From NCBI GenBank assembly GCA_963691655.1, contig OY829329.1:23983883-24047882 (forward strand): DNA of 64,000 nt. The letters are read 5' to 3'. How positions within the stretch are numbered: position 1 is the stretch's first letter; each line of letters begins with the position of its first letter. Positions 41,701 through 48,178 of this stretch are shown one piece after another. The DNA comes from Toxonevra muliebris. Taxonomy: Eukaryota; Arthropoda; Insecta; Diptera; Pallopteridae. Position numbers and translations under genes: made by a program. The notes under the pieces were generated by a model. It was not told the origin of the DNA, ran no database searches, and saw only the letters and a program-made list of their open reading frames with translations.

Positions 41701-43219
41701 AATAATAAAAAAAAAGAAATATTTTTAGAAAAACAAGTGATAAATTATTAAATTAATTTGTTATTTGAATTCGGAAAAAATAACAAAAAGGTACACAAAA
41801 AAGAGGGAAAATAGTTGTTTTTTTGGGTTAAATTTTTGTTTCCTTAATAACATTTATCATTATTATTGAGGGTATTATATTTAACATTATTATTCTTAAT
41901 GATGAGAGCTAGTATTTCTGCTTCTTCTTTCAAATACAGTTTAGTGTTATAATACTAATACTTTCTCCCATTCGGTTGCTCTCTTTCTCTTTAATGTGAG
42001 CATAGTTTAAAGCCCTGCCAGCACGTCTACTAAAGTGTTATAATTCTTCAACAAATGTCATTTGGTTTCATAGTACTAGATTCACTCTCTTTCTACCTTT
42101 CTTTATTTTTGTACACAAGCATCGCAGTCAGCTTCATAGAGTTCAGAGGCCTACTAGTACAAAAACAATTTGAAGCCTCTCTCTGCTTCAAATAGCATTT
42201 CTGCTTCTTGCAAATGCAGTTTAGTTTAAACTACTCTTCTCTCTCTCTCTCTTCTTTCTCTCTCAAACCAACTCTCTCTCAGACGCCCTCTCTCTCAAAC
42301 ACACTCTCTTATTTTGTCAACGTTGACATTTCAACTAATTTGATGAACTTGAAATCGCAGATTTTTACATTAGTTTTTGTACAAGTAAACTTGTATTACT
42401 TTATACCGAATCCGCATGTTGTAAACCAGTTAAAAAATTTTCTAATTTATTTAAATTTGCTACTAATTTATGCGCTGCTTATCTTCTATTGAACTTTGAA
42501 TTAAACTAATATTAAGTTAGATCCGCCTTGTAAGGTTAGATCCGCTTAGTATTAGTTAAGAAAAAACAGATATGTTAAATGTTAAAACATCCTAAATATT
42601 AAAAGAATAATTAAATCAGAATTTTTATTTCTTGTTTCTTTAGTTGTTTTTTGTCTTCTTCTACTTCTCTTTAGAATAATTTAATATTTATATTATTCCA
42701 TTAATATTTGGTGTGTTTATGCAAATACATTTACTAATATTTTTGGTTTTTTTGATCCGGTTTTTATAAAAAGTTCAGGTATAAACAATAAAAACAACAA
42801 CAGCTGTTTTGATTTTTTTCTTTTCTTTTATCAAATACCACTCTATTTATTTATAGATTTATGAAAAATATTTACTTCAATCGTAAATTTGATTAATTTA
42901 TATGTTTGTTTTTTCTCGTATCTCTTTTTAGACTTCCAGCAGTTTTGGTAGCAGCGGCTTTGGCGATTCTCATGCAAATGCTATCGACGCAGCAGTCGCC
43001 GCTAGCAGTGCGAACAGCATAAACTCTGCCACCGCACTTAACGCATATAATAATAATAATAAGCGAAATAACAGTAGTTGGCCAATGAATGTTGCACCAA
43101 CACACACATTCATATCATCATCATCAGCAGCAGTACCAACTACATCACCATCGTCATCATCATCACCATCAACAATCAAAGCAACAACGTCACCAAGTCG
43201 GCGTGTATACGATGTTTGA
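14516..43219 (+). CDS. Class B scavenger receptor, CD36 family (11 coding exons, alternative first exons)
   Basis: Joining the exons 14516-14768, 26999-27090, 27152-27312, 27515-27659, 33523-33723, 33813-34040, 34125-34242, 35809-35975, 39451-39576, 39685-40287 and 42932-43219 gives one open frame of 793 residues. Every junction has GT-AG borders and agreeing phase. Family marks are a membrane segment at about 86-106 (AFLLLAIGVLAITTAVLV), LWAKPPV followed by YLFNITN, GPYVYKE, six ectodomain cysteines (DHC, SMC, KCYC, GNC, TDC) and a second membrane segment at about 520-545. CD36 proteins bind lipids, lipoproteins or debris at the cell surface. This one ends in a cytoplasmic tail of about 250 residues, far longer than usual for the family. 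The start at 14516 fits a CAAAGATG context. The ligand is unknown. It may correspond to one of the less studied Drosophila CD36 genes, but I cannot say which. Confidence 0.9.
14769..24320 (+). other. First intron of the distal transcript, AT-rich, contains the proximal promoter
   Basis: About 9.5 kb lie between the two alternative first exons. The sequence is mostly A/T runs. A roughly 85-bp direct duplication (aattgtttgtgttttt to atggcagtgagg) lies at about 18905-19065, and a CT microsatellite at 16682-16702. No convincing exon was seen. The promoter of the proximal exon must lie toward the right end, perhaps at 24.1-24.3 kb, without a clear TATA box. Confidence 0.45.
24321..24474 (+). CDS. 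CD36-family gene, proximal alternative first coding exon (1b)
   Basis: ATG at 24321 opens a frame of 51 codons plus one base, starting MTIRRRLRRNSLKYFL, rich in Arg and Lys. It ends at a good donor, gtgagt. The leftover base is T in phase 1, exactly as in exon 1a, so joining to 26999 gives the same Cys-Ala-Phe-Leu sequence at the first membrane segment. The resulting protein has 760 residues. Codon use is convincing, but there is no transcript evidence here. Confidence 0.65.
24475..26998 (+). other. Intron before the common exon 2
   Basis: AT-rich sequence. Hairpin-type repeat units with a cttaagtcttt arm and an aagactttgaaaacaaactt-type arm occur at about 26200-26460. Nothing else was recognised. 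Confidence 0.5.
26200..26460 (+). repeat. Short hairpin repeat units (cttaagtcttt family)
   Basis: Two units at about 26204-26280 and 26370-26440 pair an arm like gcttaaatctttc with an arm like caaagactttgaaaacaaac across a 30-40 nt loop. The same unit recurs in introns 4, 7 and 8 of this gene. Confidence 0.5.
26999..27090 (+). CDS. CD36-family gene, exon 2 (first membrane segment)
   Basis: Acceptor atttccag, donor gtaagt. Encodes CAFLLLAIGVLAITTAVLVK and ends at a Lys-Trp pair. This is the N-terminal membrane anchor, common to both predicted isoforms. It ends in phase 0 and is followed by a short 61-bp intron. Confidence 0.85.
27152..27312 (+). CDS. CD36-family gene, exon 3
   Basis: Encodes the start of the ectodomain with the family signatures LWAKPPVDLYIKIYLFNITN and VGPYVY. 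An N-glycosylation site is present in NITN. Donor gtaagt. The last codon (Lys) is split between this exon and the next. Confidence 0.9.
27515..27659 (+). CDS. CD36-family gene, exon 4
   Basis: Continues the frame as KEIMTHENITFNDNNTM and ends HMLNIAML before gtaagt. It has two more possible N-glycosylation sites (NIT, NNT). The frame is open across the exon and closes soon after the donor. Confidence 0.85.
29148..29270 (-). repeat. Dispersed repeat, reverse copy (partner at 41018-41140)
   Basis: The minus strand reads agtaagttggctg, then gttggcaaaaacggctgg, tagggttgtatttaaaagc, gtaggcagtgttgataac and gactcatacaatgtttaca. This matches 41018-41140 with scattered mismatches over about 120 bp. 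It is a short interspersed element or transposon fragment of unknown class. Confidence 0.6.
33250..33440 (+). repeat. Hairpin repeat units just before exon 5
   Basis: Contains aaaagactttgaaagcaaacttgc, then the opposite arm gcaagtttgttgtttctatctttc, then another aaaagactgtaaaagcaaacttgc. The arms are complementary and belong to the same family as the array at 37.7-38.3 kb. The units end about 80 bp before exon 5. Confidence 0.55.
33523..33723 (+). CDS. CD36-family gene, exon 5
   Basis: Exactly 67 codons, from AISHLSANKPYIVRIALNAL to KVGLIDR. It contains the family segment MTAKEFMFGY. Acceptor ttttttctag, donor gtaagt. Phase is 0 at both ends. Confidence 0.9.
33813..34040 (+). CDS. CD36-family gene, exon 6
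   Basis: Encodes 76 residues including FYTGAGNPGISGLY, LPQWHGDHCSNIEMASDG and FFRKSMCRPINL. These are classic SR-B ectodomain blocks with two of the six conserved cysteines. The acceptor follows a CA-rich microsatellite that stands in for the pyrimidine tract. Phase is 0 at both ends. Confidence 0.92.
34125..34242 (+). CDS. CD36-family gene, exon 7
   Basis: Encodes NRVGEAENHGSLTGFKYVFE and on to NEENKCYCRN, with the paired cysteines of the family (KCYC). It ends in phase 1 at gtaagt. The glycine codon is completed by exon 8. Confidence 0.9.
34243..35808 (+). other. Intron 7
   Basis: AT-rich intron. The part at 34320-34600 holds several arms of the cttaagtcttt hairpin repeat. The remainder shows no exon or element that I recognise. 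Confidence 0.5.
34320..34600 (+). repeat. Hairpin repeat units in intron 7
   Basis: Arms tttcttaagtctttcttgg and aaaagactttaagcacaaac, followed by caagtttgttgttgaag and further arms, form two or three imperfect hairpins of the same family as in introns 4 and 8. Confidence 0.5.
35809..35975 (+). CDS. CD36-family gene, exon 8
   Basis: Encodes GNCQPQGLIDVTDCYYGFPI then SLSYPHFMGGDP and on to FVIQP. It holds the last two conserved cysteines and the SxPHF block of the family, plus an NVT glycosylation site. Acceptor atttgcag, donor gtaagt. Confidence 0.92.
36350..36520 (+). repeat. Hairpin repeat unit in intron 8
   Basis: gtgtcttaagtctttcatatg pairs with aaaagacttcagtcataaac across a short loop. 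A partial second unit begins at about 36450. Same family as the array at 37740-38260. Confidence 0.5.
37740..38260 (+). repeat. Tandem array of about six short hairpins
   Basis: Units lie at about 37746-37815, 37855-37926, 37960-38030, a truncated one at 38030-38066, 38096-38170 and 38200-38257. Each pairs a left arm like gttgcttaagtctttc with a right arm like aaaagactaagaacacaaac, separated by 25-35 nt. They are spaced about 110-120 bp, with a tttttcatatttggagag-type linker between units. The arms are better kept than the loops. Confidence 0.65.
39451..39576 (+). CDS. CD36-family gene, exon 9
   Basis: Encodes 42 residues, ESGLPLSLSVKIQINMHFND to APMLWFEI. This is the ESG(x)P-x-xxxxRxQxN and LWFE region that precedes the second membrane segment in CD36 proteins. 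Phase is 0 at both ends. Confidence 0.9.
39685..40287 (+). CDS. CD36-family gene, exon 10 (second membrane segment and tail)
   Basis: Encodes 201 residues. LPEDLDTRFNFYLNILPW leads into the second membrane segment (IIGYWGGLALGVALLVYAV), followed by a Ser-, Asp- and Gln-rich tail with the acidic run DHDDDDDEG. Donor gtgagt at 40288. If this intron were retained, seven residues (VSYQRKF) and a stop at 40311 would follow, giving a shorter tail. Confidence 0.88.
40288..42931 (+). other. Intron 10
   Basis: AT-rich intron with a dispersed repeat at 41018-41140 and a CT-rich microsatellite at about 42236-42310. The heptamer-like stretch aagaaaaaacagatatgttaaat occurs twice (near 41438 and 42558). 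No exon was recognised. Confidence 0.5.
41018..41140 (+). repeat. Dispersed repeat, forward copy (partner at 29148-29270)
   Basis: Contains agtaagttggctgagg, ggttggcaaaaattgctg, tagggttgtatttaaaagc and ggcagtgttgataactgac, the same series as the reverse copy in intron 4. The pair is inverted and 12 kb apart within one transcription unit. Confidence 0.6.
42932..43219 (+). CDS. CD36-family gene, last exon (end of cytoplasmic tail)
   Basis: Encodes 95 residues of low-complexity Ser, Asn, Ala and Pro-rich tail, TSSSFGSSGFGDSH to SRRVYDV and a TGA stop. Acceptor tctctttttag with a good pyrimidine tract. The ending V-Y-D-V fits a class II PDZ-ligand pattern (hydrophobic at 0 and -2). The exon is supported by phase and a clean stop but not by a conserved domain. 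Confidence 0.7.
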   Translation, partial: TSSSFGSSGFGDSHANAIDAAVAASSANSINSATALNAYNNNNKRNNSSWPMNVAPTHTFISSSSAAVPTTSPSSSSSPSTIKATTSPSRRVYDV

Positions 43220-44809
43220 AATTATTTTTAACTTTAATTTTAGTTATTTAAAGTTAATTTTAGTTTTATAATTAGATTGTTTTTTTGATGGTTGGGTTAA
43301 AAAATTCGAGTGAGAACAAATGAAGGATGCACACATACACGCACAAAAGAGTTGAAACTTTTTCATATTTAAAGGCTCTCTAACATAACGCATAACAATG
43401 CAATGGAGAACGCCTCTCAGCACATGAGCTCAAATTAAAAAAAAGAGGGAATTTAACGTAGCTACTCCATATTTGTCCATATATGTGTGGCTTGTGTGCA
43501 TCCTTTATAATTTATATTCCCTCTATCTCTCTCTCACACTTTGTTTTTGAAATATTGTGTTTATTTTTGGAAATTTAATAACATCTAAATTTGAAATTAA
43601 GCAACAAGATTCGATTAGCGAAAAGCAAAAACAAAAACAAATTTAGTGCAGTGAAATAGAAAATTGTTGCAAAAAAAAAAAATACTGTGATAGTTTTTTT
43701 TTTACATGATTATATACGAGAAATGAAAGTATCTACGCTATACATTTTAAGCATTCCATATTAACCCTTACTTTTCAAAACAGAAGATTTTATTATTCTC
43801 TACTAATCTCGGTGTAATTCGGTTCAGGTTATACTTTACAACATACATACATATTTGTTATTTGTATCCATTCATGTAAAAAAATAAAAACATGAATTTA
43901 TTATTATAAAAACAAACAATCAAACAAAAAAAAAAGAGCAAAAATTGCACAATTTACTAAACCGAAAGCAAAAAAACAATATATTTAAACCCAAATTTAA
44001 TTTTAATCGTTAGTTTTATGCTTTAGCCATCAATTATTATTATTATTATACTTTTATACAAATTATTATGTATAGGTATTTGCAAGGTATTACCTCCGTG
44101 AGGTAGTACTTTACAAATTTCAAACCAAATTTTTGTTTAATGTTTAAATTTAAGAAAAGAAAAGCTTTAGAAATTCGAAACATTCAAAAAAACAAACAGC
44201 AACATAAATGAGTAGCCGCATAATTAATTTACTCGAAAATAATTTTAAAAATAATGCACTCATTTACAAAAAAAAAGAAAAAATATAAAAAGAAATACAA
44301 AGCAAGAGAAAAATCAAATGCATAATTTTCTGTGATTTGTAATTGAAATTGTAATTGTTCTTTTTTATTTATGCATTTTTTTAAAAATTTATATAAATTA
44401 AATATAATTTCAAGAATATCATATAAAGCTAAATTGTAGAGTTTATGCCTAAAAATATGCTTTGAAATTATATTGGGAAAAGCGAATACATTTGCACTCA
44501 TTTATGTTATCCATGTTCTGATACTCAATTCCGCATTGAATAATTAATTTAGTTCGGAATTGAATATCAGCGCTTGGCTTCATAGTTTAGATTTTAAAGT
44601 TCATAATTTTTAAGCTCACATTTTATACATATATATACACATATTGAATTAGTAAATAACCTTAAATGGATGGTAAAATAATAATTTATAAGAATTAAAA
44701 TTGAAAATAAAACAAAATTATACAAAATTACTTGAAATGTTTTGTTTATTAAAAATATCAAGAAGAAATTTTAGGAGAAAACAAAATCTTAGAGAAGCGA
44801 CTTCTTCTT
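43220..44809 (+). other. Probable 3' untranslated region and intergenic DNA
   Basis: AT-rich sequence after the stop. The first AATAAA hexamer I found is at about 43883-43888 and would give a 3' UTR of about 0.7 kb. A CT microsatellite lies near 43520. No further gene was seen before the transposon block at 44.8 kb. Confidence 0.4.
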
Positions 44810-45007
44810 CGGGTTGGGTACAAAATCCCGAATCCCAAAAGCCCGAATAACCAATCCCGAAAATCCATAATACCAAAAAGCCACTTGCCCGAAAGCTACT
44901 ATCCTGAAATGTCATTTGCCCGAAACGCCACAATCCCGAAAAGCCACTTGCCCGAAAAAATCCCGAAAATCCCGAATAATGAATTCGCACGCGCGAATTC
45001 ATTATTC
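44810..45007 (+). repeat. Left terminal inverted repeat of the MULE, CCCGAA iterations
   Basis: About 12 copies of cccgaa(a/t) are separated by variable spacers such as gccacttgcccgaaa and cgccacaatcccgaaa. In reverse complement the same series, in the same order near the outer end (caaaatcccgaat, aaaagcccgaat), occurs at 55116-55280. The inner end is a perfect 15-bp inverted repeat at 44974-45007. Confidence 0.75.
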
Positions 45008-45271
45008 AAAAGCACAATTTTTAAATTTAGCATAATCCTCTACGAAGAAAAATAGAACAACTTCATATCTATGTATGTAAACGTATATTTTTAAGGGAAT
45101 AGCAACAAAAATATGCCACGTGTACATGCCGATAAAAAAAAATTGTTTCAAAGTAGGCTCTAAATGCAAAGTATAGAAAAATTTTATAAACCATAGTCGG
45201 CTATACTTAATCGCAAAAAGCAAATATATTTTACGAGATAGATTTGTATAGTTTTGTTGCAATCGCGGAAA

Positions 45272-46669
45272 ATGTCGGTCGTAAGTGTAACAACAAATAA
45301 AGGCAAACAAAAGCTTTGTGTTAACGGTTACGTCTACCATCTGAATAAAAGAATTGAATGCACGCATTATTGGGAATGCGAAAGACGAAAGCAGGATATT
45401 TGTAAAGCACGCATTGTGACTTATTCTGAAAACTTTAATGATGTGCCATCGATTATCAAAGAACCTTCGTTGCATTCCCATGAGCCACTTCCAAGCAACA
45501 TAACCACTTACAAATTTAACGCCAAAGAAAAGAAAATAGCAGTTAATCAAATACACCTTCAGCCGGCCAGAGTTATTCAAGAAGCCACTGTTGAATGCCC
45601 AAGCAATAGTAGGGTTTATTTGCCATCGAAAAATGCCCAAAACAAAAAAATTCGTCGTGTACGAACTAATTATACGGAGCCTAAATCTTTAGCAGATATT
45701 GAAATTCCTGATTCCCTTAAATATCTCGAGGGCGAACTGTTTGTGCTGGCAGAGAAATCTGTAAATGAAGAAAAAATTATTATAATGGGCACAAAAAACT
45801 CAATAAAAAACTTAGGAAAATGCAAATGCTGGATTATGGACGGCACATTTTATGTTGTTCCCCGCTTGATGCGCCAACTTTTTTCAATCCATGGAGTCAT
45901 TGAAAATCAAGTTGTGCCTTTGGTATTTTTGTTGATGAGCAGTAAATCGCAACAAATTTATTATGAACTGTTTTACGAAATATGTCGCATAGCTTGCGAT
46001 CTTAATATTTCTTTGAATCCGTACAGGGTGATCTTAGATTTTGAAAAAGGCAGCGCATCTAGCTTAAAACAATTTTTCCCACAGGTGCAACTACGGGGTT
46101 GTTTATTCCACCTCAGCCAAATAATATGGCGTCGGATTCAAAAAGAAAAACTATCAAGAAAATATGGAAATGATGAAAATTTTAATCTTCATATGCGAAT
46201 GTTGAAAGCATTAAGTTTTGTTCCAGCCCAGGAAATTCCATATTATTTTACTGATTTATATACAATATTGGACTCTGATGGGAAGAAATTGGCGCGTTGG
46301 TTCAAATCACAATATATATATTCAGATTCAATAAAATCTGCGTATAGTCCTTCTTTTTGGTCCATCCACAATAATTACCACGAACAATTCCCAAGAACGC
46401 AGAATAGCGTGGAAGCATGGCATCGACGTTTGAAGTCCATTGTGGGGAAAAAAGATGCTGGGGTGTATGAAATAGTTCATTTCCTTTCGAAAGAAATGGT
46501 TATGGCTCATAGCATCATTGAAAAGTTGGATGCTGGCGGAAGGGTTCCAATGAAAAAAAAAAACAATAAAGCAAGGCAACAGAAGATACACAATGTAGCT
46601 GAGACTTTTGGGTCTACGTCAAAACTTGAATTCTTAAAAAATATTGCTTTAAATATATCTCTTTTTTAA
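45272..46669 (+). CDS. FLYWCH zinc finger and MULE transposase
   Basis: Intact frame of 465 residues from ATG 45272 to TAA. The N-terminus has a FLYWCH-type zinc finger (W34-x-C36, C44, H68-x-H70), likely DNA binding. The MULE transposase core has WIMDGTFY with D190, ILDFEKG with D256, the CxxH pair C277/H280 in GCLFHLSQ, and NSVEAWH with E381, giving a complete DDE set. Such proteins excise and insert elements with long inverted repeats, and this one lies just inside the left repeat. An AATAAA follows about 10 bp after the stop. The open frame extends a few codons upstream, but the ATG at 45272 is the first methionine. A domesticated host protein is possible but less likely given the flanking repeats. 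Confidence 0.88.
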   Translation: MSVVSVTTNKGKQKLCVNGYVYHLNKRIECTHYWECERRKQDICKARIVTYSENFNDVPSIIKEPSLHSHEPLPSNITTYKFNAKEKKIAVNQIHLQPARVIQEATVECPSNSRVYLPSKNAQNKKIRRVRTNYTEPKSLADIEIPDSLKYLEGELFVLAEKSVNEEKIIIMGTKNSIKNLGKCKCWIMDGTFYVVPRLMRQLFSIHGVIENQVVPLVFLLMSSKSQQIYYELFYEICRIACDLNISLNPYRVILDFEKGSASSLKQFFPQVQLRGCLFHLSQIIWRRIQKEKLSRKYGNDENFNLHMRMLKALSFVPAQEIPYYFTDLYTILDSDGKKLARWFKSQYIYSDSIKSAYSPSFWSIHNNYHEQFPRTQNSVEAWHRRLKSIVGKKDAGVYEIVHFLSKEMVMAHSIIEKLDAGGRVPMKKKNNKARQQKIHNVAETFGSTSKLEFLKNIALNISLF

Positions 46670-46756
46670 ATCACTAAAATAAATTTTTGCTAAAATAGCT
46701 AATTGTTTCTTTAACAAAAATAGGTACAATACGAAAAAACAATGCAAAAATATACC

Positions 46757-46761
46757 ATGGG
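46757..46761 (+). other. Target site duplication of the BEL element, left copy
   Basis: ATGGG directly precedes the left LTR and is repeated at 55092-55096 after the right LTR. Five bases is a usual length for BEL/Pao elements. Confidence 0.85.
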
Positions 46762-47094
46762 TGTTAATGCATTGGCTGGATTCAAAGCAAAATCTCCCAG
46801 GTGTGCTCGCAAAGTAAAAATAAGAAAAAATATAACACAAGGGTTTTATATTGTATTAAAGTTTCAGGTTTTATTGAATATAAATGCTTACGTGTTCGCT
46901 TGTTGAAAAAGGTATCAAGAGTGATTATTAACAAGGATGTCAAAACGGACATAAGCTAGCATCATAGAACCGATGTAAAGAAAAGCTTTTTCTAACAACG
47001 GTTTCTTGCAAAAAGCGAACAGCTATATTCGAATTTAAATATATTGATTTAGATAAAAGATAAATACACTGAAAGAAGGAATATGGCTTAAACA
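46762..47094 (-). repeat. BEL/Pao LTR (3' LTR in element orientation)
   Basis: Begins TGTTAATGCATTGG and ends ATATGGCTTAAACA on the + strand. No difference from the copy at 54759-55091 was seen. The minus strand contains AATAAA within the LTR, a likely polyadenylation signal. Confidence 0.93.
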
Positions 47095-47115
47095 TTGCCG
47101 GCCCCCTTGCAGTGT
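47095..47115 (-). other. Candidate polypurine tract
   Basis: On the minus strand the sequence next to the 3' LTR reads caagggggccggcaa. The AAGGGGG run is the only purine tract there, but the CC and C bases interrupt it, so the assignment is tentative. Confidence 0.3.
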
Positions 47116-47369
47116 CTCACGCTGCAAAAATAATTGAGAACTTAAAATAATACTAGAAATACGTAATTTAAATTATATATATTTTTTTTATTTTTTTTAA
47201 TTCATTTAATATCTTAAACTTATGTACAGGATATATGTTGCGTAGTAAGTTAGTTAATTCATTGAGCTTTTTCTTTTTTTTTTACGGTAATTTGTGAAAT
47301 ATTCAAAACAAATAAAAGTTGTTTAATGTAAAAACAAAGAGGGTTAAAAAGAACCCGACTGTTCTTGGG

Positions 47370-48119
47370 TTAAGGTTGACACGGGCCAGAAAGGACCCAC
47401 CCAAAAACAGTATCCTGTGCAAGAGGTAAGCCAGGATTTGTAATTAAACCAGGTCTAATAATTTTGTGGTAGATTTCTGATCCAAGTATGATAGATACCG
47501 CAGTTGAACGATTGAAATGAGGATCCGCCAGTCGAAGATTGTGGAATTTCTCTTTTATACGTTCATCAATGTGCTCCATAGGAGTTTTAAAGTTAAAAGG
47601 AGGACAGACCTTTGCATATACTTCTAGCCGTACAGCATTATCATGCGGAGACAGGATCGTGATACAGACGACGTCATCTTGGTCTATTTTGCTCACCGAT
47701 AAACGCAACTGTTGCACTAGTGTTTGTGAGATTCTACTCATGCTGCAACAAGTATCTAAAAGGATTCTGGCCAAATGTTTGGATGTATTAACCATTACGT
47801 ACGCTAATGTAGTCGGAAATAAGACCGGCACTCTCTGAATCGCTGTAGCCTGTTTCGTGATTATTGGAGTTCTCTTTTTTAAACGATTACTAGCATGAAT
47901 TAGCGAATTATGACCACGATTACAATATTTGCAAAGCAGTTTGCTTGTGCAGTTTTTAGCAATATGAGAATGCGCTAAGCATCTAGAGCAAAGTAAAATA
48001 GCACGAAGACGTTTTTCTAAGTTCATAGCAAGGAACTTTTGGCAATAACGAAGAGGATGAGACCGCTTGCAAAGTCTGCATTTTTTGTTGTTGATTTCGG
48101 TAGTAATGTTAGAGTTCAT
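47370..48119 (-). CDS. Second ORF of the BEL element: duplicate zinc knuckle and retropepsin-like domain
   Basis: Intact frame of 249 residues, starting MNSNITTEINNKKCRLCKRS. Residues about 14-77 form a cysteine/histidine series (CRLC, LRYC, LLCSRC, KNC, CKYC, H) laid out like the zinc-knuckle region of the element's own polyprotein (CVLC, RVCK, CLNC, RDC, CSVC, H). Residues about 100-249 match the protease domain (DUF1758 type): ILLD122-TCC in place of LID-PAS, then LADPHF, ILGSEIY and TVFGWVLSGP against WADPHF, LIGADLY and TIFGWILTGP. The ORF starts 59 bases after the Gag-Pol stop in another frame, where env would be in env-bearing elements. The active-site series D-T-C-C departs from the usual D-(S/T)-G, so protease activity is doubtful. 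Expression would need splicing or re-initiation. Confidence 0.85.
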   Translation of the reverse strand: MNSNITTEINNKKCRLCKRSHPLRYCQKFLAMNLEKRLRAILLCSRCLAHSHIAKNCTSKLLCKYCNRGHNSLIHASNRLKKRTPIITKQATAIQRVPVLFPTTLAYVMVNTSKHLARILLDTCCSMSRISQTLVQQLRLSVSKIDQDDVVCITILSPHDNAVRLEVYAKVCPPFNFKTPMEHIDERIKEKFHNLRLADPHFNRSTAVSIILGSEIYHKIIRPGLITNPGLPLAQDTVFGWVLSGPCQP

Positions 48120-48178
48120 TTTGACCTAGGTTATATAAAAGATAGCTGTTACAGTGCGCAATTTTTGTTTTGTTGTTT

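Noticed and set aside
44718..45002. A 94-codon minus-strand frame with repeated SGF and FRASGF units
   Set aside because: The repeated peptide is only the translation of the TTCGGG iterations of the MULE inverted repeat.
45002..45640. A 212-codon minus-strand open frame opposite the start of the MULE transposase
   Set aside because: It lies antisense to the transposase gene, has no recognisable domain, and its composition is that of a reverse-strand shadow of a real coding frame.
47370..48119. The idea that the BEL second ORF is an envelope gene
   Set aside because: It has no signal peptide, no membrane segment and no fusion-protein layout. Its cysteines and C-terminus match the zinc-knuckle and protease region of the polyprotein instead.
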